Shown: positions 59,842-64,000 of the stretch, piece after piece
Layout of the letters: each line of letters starts with the position of its first letter
Numbering within the stretch: the stretch's first letter is position 1
Assembly: GCF_048270095.1 (NCBI RefSeq)
Contig: NZ_JBLWTL010000013.1
Span: 1 to 64,000, forward strand
Source of the DNA: Maricaulis sp048270095
Lineage (GTDB): Bacteria; Pseudomonadota; Alphaproteobacteria; Caulobacterales; Maricaulaceae
Length of the DNA: 64,000 bases
Reading direction: 5' to 3'
Made by a program: the position numbers and the translations under genes
The notes under the pieces: model-generated
What the model saw: the letters and a program-made list of their open reading frames with translations, nothing else
Databases searched by the model: none
Told to the model about the DNA's origin: nothing

Positions 59842-60234
59842 ATGGAATTCATGGAGCCGGTGATCGGCTATTTTAATCAAGGTCTCGACTTTTTCATGCC
59901 GGGGCTTCTGGCGTATGCAGGTGACGGCGCGGCCGTTAACTGGATGGCGCTGGGCATCCAGCTTGGCGTGATTGCACTCGTGCTGGCACTGCTGATGCGC
60001 GAAATTGGCGGGATCATCATTTTCACGGTGGTCGGTGTGGTCATTCACGTGATCGTCGATGTCGTGATGCCGATGGTCCGCGGCGGTGGTGGCGAAAGCT
60101 TTGATATCAACGCTTTCATCTCGCAATTCACGCAGATGGATTACCTGTTGTATCTGGGCGCCCTGGCGATCGGCTATTTCGTGGGCATCATCATTCTGTC
60201 CATTCTCAAAGGCCTGATTTTCCGCGGCGACTGA
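59842..60234 (+). CDS. Small membrane protein, second of a paralogous pair
   Basis: A 130-residue protein with an N-terminal soluble/amphipathic part and three hydrophobic segments, similar in plan to the previous gene but with a GGGGES loop between the second and third. The start at 59842 has GGAGGGG ahead; the open frame to 59767 precedes it. Followed by a strong terminator. Function unknown. Confidence 0.6.
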   Translation: MEFMEPVIGYFNQGLDFFMPGLLAYAGDGAAVNWMALGIQLGVIALVLALLMREIGGIIIFTVVGVVIHVIVDVVMPMVRGGGGESFDINAFISQFTQMDYLLYLGALAIGYFVGIIILSILKGLIFRGD

Positions 60235-60261
60235 TGCCGGCAGGATGACGGGTAGAAATTG

Positions 60262-60295
60262 GGGCTGCCGGCATTCGTGCCGGTGGCCCTTTTTT
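60262..60295 (+). terminator. Rho-independent terminator after the small membrane-protein pair
   Basis: A 12-bp stem GGGCTGCCGGCA/TGCCGGTGGCCC (two G-T wobbles) with a TTCG tetraloop and six Ts. It separates this pair from the liuC gene. Confidence 0.9.
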
Positions 60296-60389
60296 GTGCG
60301 CGTTCAGCGAAGCAGCGGCAATCCGCCCCTTGGCCCGCGCCCGCGCCGGGGCTAAGTCTGGTGGGTCAGTTTCGCAATGAGGAAATCCG

Positions 60390-61184
60390 ATGAGCGACGC
60401 AGTCGTCCTGCTTGATGTCAGCCCTGCCGGTGTGGCCGTGGTCACGATCAACCGTCCCGAGAAGCATAATGCCTTCAATGCCGAGGTGATTGCGGCGCTG
60501 TCGGAAATCTTCGAGACCCTGCGCGCCAATCCGGGCAATGTCCGCATGGTGTTGCTGCGCGGGGCCGGGCCGAGCTTCTCCGCCGGCGCCGACCTGGAAT
60601 GGATGCAATCGGCAGCCCATTTCGACGAGATCGATAACGAGCAGGACGCGATGGCCCTCGCCACCATGCTCAAACGTCTCTACGACCTGCCGCAAATGAC
60701 CGTGGCGCTGGTGCAGGGCGCTGCCATGGGCGGCGGTGCCGGCCTGCTGGCGGCCTGTGATGTCGGTGTGGTGATGGCGGATGCCAAGATCCGCTTCTCT
60801 GAAGTCCGGCTCGGCCTGACGCCGGCGACGATCTCGCCCTATGTGATCCGCGCGATCGGCCCGAAATGGGCCCGGGCCCTGTTTGTCTCGGGCGAGAGCT
60901 TTGATGGCAATTTTGCCTATCATATGGGCCTGGCCCAATATGTCGTCGCGAATATGGAAGAGATGACGCAGATGGAAGAGCATCTCGCCAAACTCGCTTT
61001 CGCCACGGCTCCCGGCGCCGTCGCCGATGCCAAGCAATTGGTTGATGATGTCGCCGGACGCGAGATCGATCACGGGCTGGCTGTTCACACCGCCAAGGCG
61101 ATTGCCAAGCGCCGCGTCTCCGAAGAGGGCCGCGAGGGCCTTGTTGCCTTCCTCGAACGCCGCAAGCCGAGCTGGGCCGAATAG
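60390..61184 (+). CDS. liuC: Enoyl-CoA hydratase, probable methylglutaconyl-CoA hydratase
   Basis: A 264-residue crotonase. The oxyanion-hole residues lie in SAGADLEWMQSA (about residue 63) and ALVQGAAMGGGAGLLAACD (about 108-126), with Glu in FSEVRLGLTPATISPYV. LiuC-type enzymes hydrate 3-methylglutaconyl-CoA to HMG-CoA in leucine breakdown. Assignment to that step rests on the neighbouring liuB and liuD genes. The gene lies directly after a terminator, so it begins a new transcript running on into the DUF817 and liuD genes. Confidence 0.85.
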   Translation: MSDAVVLLDVSPAGVAVVTINRPEKHNAFNAEVIAALSEIFETLRANPGNVRMVLLRGAGPSFSAGADLEWMQSAAHFDEIDNEQDAMALATMLKRLYDLPQMTVALVQGAAMGGGAGLLAACDVGVVMADAKIRFSEVRLGLTPATISPYVIRAIGPKWARALFVSGESFDGNFAYHMGLAQYVVANMEEMTQMEEHLAKLAFATAPGAVADAKQLVDDVAGREIDHGLAVHTAKAIAKRRVSEEGREGLVAFLERRKPSWAE

Positions 61185-61197
61185 AAGCGCTCGCCGG

Positions 61198-62067
61198 GTG
61201 TTCCCGCTAGCCGATCCGCGTGCGTTCCTGCATGCCCGCCGTGAGGCGTTGCGGCGCTGGTTTGTGCGCGGGCCCTGGACCCAGGGCGTGTTCGAATTCG
61301 TCGCTTTTGGAATCAAGCAGGCGTGGGCCTGTCTGTTCGGCGGCTTGATGCTGGCCCTGCTGCTGGGGACCTATCTCTGGTACCCGCAAGGCTGGGCACT
61401 GGCGCGCTATGACTTCCTGACCCTGGCGGCGCTCTCGATCCAGATCATGCTGATCGCGACGCGGCTGGAAACCTGGGAGGAAGCGAAGGTGATCGCCGTC
61501 TTCCATGTCGTCGGGACGGTGATGGAGATTTTCAAGACCTATGCCGGCAGCTGGGAATATCCCGAGGCCAGCCTGCTGCGCATTGCCGGCGTGCCGCTCT
61601 TCACCGGATTCATGTATGCGGCGGTCGGATCCTATATTGCGCGGGTCTGGCGCATTTTCGATTTCCGCTTCGACCGCTTTCCGAAGATGTCCTGGCAAAT
61701 CGCTTTGGCTGTCGCGGTTTACGTGAATTTCTTCGCCCATCACTTCGGGCCGGATTTCCGCCTCTTCCTCTTCCTCGCGACCGGGATCATCTATGGCCGC
61801 TGCGTCATCTGGTTCCGTCCCGATGCGGCCCACCGGCCCATGCCGCTTGTGGTCGGCTTCCTTCTGGTGGCGCTCTTCATCTGGTTCGCCGAGAATCTCG
61901 GCACGTTCGCCCGCGCCTGGGCCTATCCGGGTCAGGAGGCGGGCTGGCACATGGTCTCGCTGGCCAAGCTCGGCTCGTGGTATCTTCTGATGATCATCAG
62001 TTTCGTGCTGGTCGCAGCTGTGCAATACCGGCCAAAACCCGCCAACCCCGAATTGGATCGACCATGA
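61198..62067 (+). CDS. DUF817 membrane protein
   Basis: A 289-residue protein with about eight hydrophobic segments. It starts at GTG 61198, 13 bp after liuC. The pattern FEFVAFGIKQAWACLFGG, YDFLTLAALSIQIM, EIFKTYAGSWEYPE and FFAHHFGPDFR is that of DUF817, whose function is unknown. The stop overlaps the liuD start by 4 bp (ATGA), so it is embedded in the leucine-degradation transcript. A transport role is conceivable but unsupported. Confidence 0.85.
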   Translation: MFPLADPRAFLHARREALRRWFVRGPWTQGVFEFVAFGIKQAWACLFGGLMLALLLGTYLWYPQGWALARYDFLTLAALSIQIMLIATRLETWEEAKVIAVFHVVGTVMEIFKTYAGSWEYPEASLLRIAGVPLFTGFMYAAVGSYIARVWRIFDFRFDRFPKMSWQIALAVAVYVNFFAHHFGPDFRLFLFLATGIIYGRCVIWFRPDAAHRPMPLVVGFLLVALFIWFAENLGTFARAWAYPGQEAGWHMVSLAKLGSWYLLMIISFVLVAAVQYRPKPANPELDRP

Positions 62068-64000
62068 TCAAAACGCTCCTGATCGCCAATCGTGGCGAGA
62101 TCGCCTGTCGAATCATGCGCACGGCGCAGGCGATGGGGATTCGCTGTGTCGCTGTCTATTCCGAAGCCGATGCCGACGCCTTGCATGTCCGCATGGCTGA
62201 CGAAGCGGTTCTGATCGGCCCGGCGCCCGCGGCGGACAGCTATCTGCGTGCCGACAAAATCCTCGCGGCCGCGGCGCAAACTGGCGCCGACGCCATCCAT
62301 CCCGGCTATGGTTTCCTGTCGGAGAATGCCGACTTTGCCGATGCCTGCGCGGAAAAGGGTATCATTTTCGTCGGCCCGTCAGCGGCCTCGATCCGCGCCA
62401 TGGGGCTGAAGGACCGAGCCAAGGCCTTGATGGAGACCGCCGGTGTGCCGGTCACGCCCGGCTATCACGGCGAGAACCAGGACCCGGACCATCTCAGGGA
62501 TGCCGCAGACGACATCGGCTATCCGGTCCTGATCAAGGCTGTGGCTGGCGGCGGCGGCAAGGGCATGCGCAAGGTCGAGCGCGCGGCGGACTTCCTCGCC
62601 GATCTTGAGAGCTGCAAGCGCGAGGCGTCCAAGAGCTTCGGCGATGACCGGGTGCTGATCGAGAAATTCATCACCAATCCGCGCCATATCGAAGTCCAGG
62701 TTTTCGGCGATAGCCGCGGCCGTGTCGTGCACATGTATGAGCGCGACTGCTCGCTCCAGCGCCGACACCAGAAGGTGATCGAGGAAGCGCCGGCGCCGGG
62801 CATGACGCCCGCCGTGCGCACCGCCATGTGTTCGGCTGCAATCAATGCGGCCAAGGCTGTCGACTATGTTGGCGCCGGGACAGTGGAATTCATTGTCGAC
62901 GGGTCGGGCCCGCTGCGCGAGGACGGCTTCTTCTTCATGGAGATGAATACGCGGCTGCAGGTCGAGCATCCGGTGACGGAGATGATCACGGGGCTCGATC
63001 TGGTCGAGCTGCAGCTGAAAGTCGCGGCCGGTGGTTCAGTCCCGGAACAGGACATGATCGGCCTGCACGGCCATGCGATCGAGGCGCGGCTCTATGCCGA
63101 GGACCCGGTCAATGGCTTCCTCCCCTCGATCGGTATGCTGCACCGGCTGAGCCTGCCCGGCGACAGTCATGACGAACGCGTCGAGACCGGGGTCGAAGAG
63201 GGCGGTGAAGTCTCGCTCCATTATGATCCGATGATCGCCAAGCTGGTCGCCCACGGCGAGAGCCGGCATGAGGCGGCGCTGCGGCTGGCCGGCATGCTCG
63301 ATACGCTTGTGGTCTGGCCGGTGAAGACCAATGCGGGCTTCCTGCGCCGGGCCGTGTTGCATCCTGATTTCCTCGAAGCGCGGCTGAATACCGGCTTCAT
63401 CGAGACGCATATCGACGCGCTGGTGCCGTCTGCCCTCGATCTGGCCGATGCCGGATTTGCCGTGCTCGGCGCGCTGGATTTGCGGCCGCTCCTGGCGGAT
63501 CTGTCCGATCCGTTCGACGTCGCCGATGGCTGGCGGATGAATGCCACGCCGCGTATTTCGCACCGCTTTGAGCTCGATGGCAATCTGGTCGATGTCTCGC
63601 TTCAGATCGAGGGCGACCGGCTGCATGTCCGGGCCGGCGGCGAAAGCCTGCAGCTCGAGGGGCTGGAGATCGAGGCGCTCGATGAGGGCTACCTGTTTGC
63701 CGCCGATTGCGGCGGTGAGGGGGTCACGGCCGAGTTTGAGCCGATGGAGCAGGGCTGTCTTGTCTCGTCCCGCGGGCGCACCAGCTTCTTCGCGCTGTCC
63801 CACCCTGACGCGGCTGTCGATGCGCTGGAAGCGGGCGATACAATCAAGGCGCCGATGCCGGGCAAGGTCCTGGCGGTGCATGTGAGCGCTGGCGCTGATG
63901 TTGTCAAAGGGCAGGCGCTGGTCGTGCTTGAGGCGATGAAAATGGAACATGCGCTTGTGGCGCCGCGCGATGGCAGCCTCGCCGAAGTGCGGGTCGAGGC
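62064..64000 (+). CDS. liuD: Methylcrotonyl-CoA carboxylase alpha (biotin carboxylase) subunit, partial
   Basis: The reading frame continues to the window edge; 645 codons are seen. A biotin carboxylase domain (IKTLLIANRGEIACRI, ATP loop KAVAGGGGKGMRKVE, EMNTRLQVEHPVTEM) is followed by a linker domain and the biotinyl domain, with the biotinylated Lys in LEAMKMEH. With liuB it forms the methylcrotonyl-CoA carboxylase of leucine catabolism. It is distinct from the propionyl-type alpha subunit at 41970. Only the extreme C-terminus is missing. Confidence 0.93.
   Translation, partial: MIKTLLIANRGEIACRIMRTAQAMGIRCVAVYSEADADALHVRMADEAVLIGPAPAADSYLRADKILAAAAQTGADAIHPGYGFLSENADFADACAEKGIIFVGPSAASIRAMGLKDRAKALMETAGVPVTPGYHGENQDPDHLRDAADDIGYPVLIKAVAGGGGKGMRKVERAADFLADLESCKREASKSFGDDRVLIEKFITNPRHIEVQVFGDSRGRVVHMYERDCSLQRRHQKVIEEAPAPGMTPAVRTAMCSAAINAAKAVDYVGAGTVEFIVDGSGPLREDGFFFMEMNTRLQVEHPVTEMITGLDLVELQLKVAAGGSVPEQDMIGLHGHAIEARLYAEDPVNGFLPSIGMLHRLSLPGDSHDERVETGVEEGGEVSLHYDPMIAKLVAHGESRHEAALRLAGMLDTLVVWPVKTNAGFLRRAVLHPDFLEARLNTGFIETHIDALVPSALDLADAGFAVLGALDLRPLLADLSDPFDVADGWRMNATPRISHRFELDGNLVDVSLQIEGDRLHVRAGGESLQLEGLEIEALDEGYLFAADCGGEGVTAEFEPMEQGCLVSSRGRTSFFALSHPDAAVDALEAGDTIKAPMPGKVLAVHVSAGADVVKGQALVVLEAMKMEHALVAPRDGSLAEVRVE

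Noticed and set aside
41970..64000. The two biotin carboxylase subunits as a recent duplication
   Set aside because: They share family motifs, but differ throughout and fit separate propionyl- and methylcrotonyl-type subunits.

Overview
The window is a high-GC, gene-dense chromosomal segment of an alphaproteobacterium. It carries a ccoNOQP-ccoGHIS cbb3 oxidase locus, a SpmX-like polarity protein (N-terminal muramidase domain, long acidic linker, two C-terminal membrane segments) and a FliN-type flagellar switch protein. Together these suggest a dimorphic, possibly stalked member of the Caulobacterales/Hyphomonadales (Maricaulis-like). The genus is a guess from gene content, not a measured match.

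Layout. 0.2-5.1 kb: small Excalibur-domain protein, paraoxonase-like lactonase, RsgA, an unnamed conserved protein and a Baeyer-Villiger-type monooxygenase. 5.2-6.7 kb: threonine ammonia-lyase (ilvA) preceded by what reads as a complete ribosome-mediated attenuator: a leader peptide with an Ile-Leu-Ile-Ile-Ile run, alternative pairings and a terminator. 6.9-16.4 kb: cbb3 cytochrome oxidase and its copper/assembly genes, followed by a DUF2189 protein and a TauE/SafE-type membrane protein. 16.4-23.4 kb: alpha-2-macroglobulin lipoprotein and penicillin-binding protein 1C. 23.6-32.9 kb: housekeeping and metabolic genes (asparaginase, LysR regulator, TPR protein, carbonic anhydrase, FAH-family enzyme, acyltransferase, HspQ, Ppx/GppA, RlmE).

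32.9-37.0 kb is an accessory island. It holds a divergent uracil-DNA-glycosylase-like gene, REP/REPIN-like repeats, two displaced RHS 3' fragments, a HINT-HNH polymorphic toxin with a probable immunity gene, a second small gene pair with a membrane protein, and several copies of a short repeat at the cassette junctions. The toxin reading frame is broken from its RHS core by one base in a G run.

37.0-52.5 kb: predicted metal-dependent hydrolase, fatty acid desaturase, amine oxidase, K+ channel-like protein, propionyl-CoA carboxylase alpha, LipB, FliN, tRNA-Leu(GAG), MgtE, a kelch protein, SpmX and isovaleryl-CoA dehydrogenase. 52-64 kb: envelope and small membrane proteins mixed with leucine-catabolism genes (methylcrotonyl-CoA carboxylase beta, methylglutaconyl-CoA hydratase, methylcrotonyl-CoA carboxylase alpha cut by the window end).

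Links across the window: a GAAC-N3-GTTC palindrome occurs upstream of the monooxygenase (3.6 kb), the TPR protein (25.7 kb) and the metal-dependent hydrolase (37.9 kb), suggesting a shared regulator not encoded here. Leucine degradation genes are spread over about 13 kb rather than forming one compact operon.
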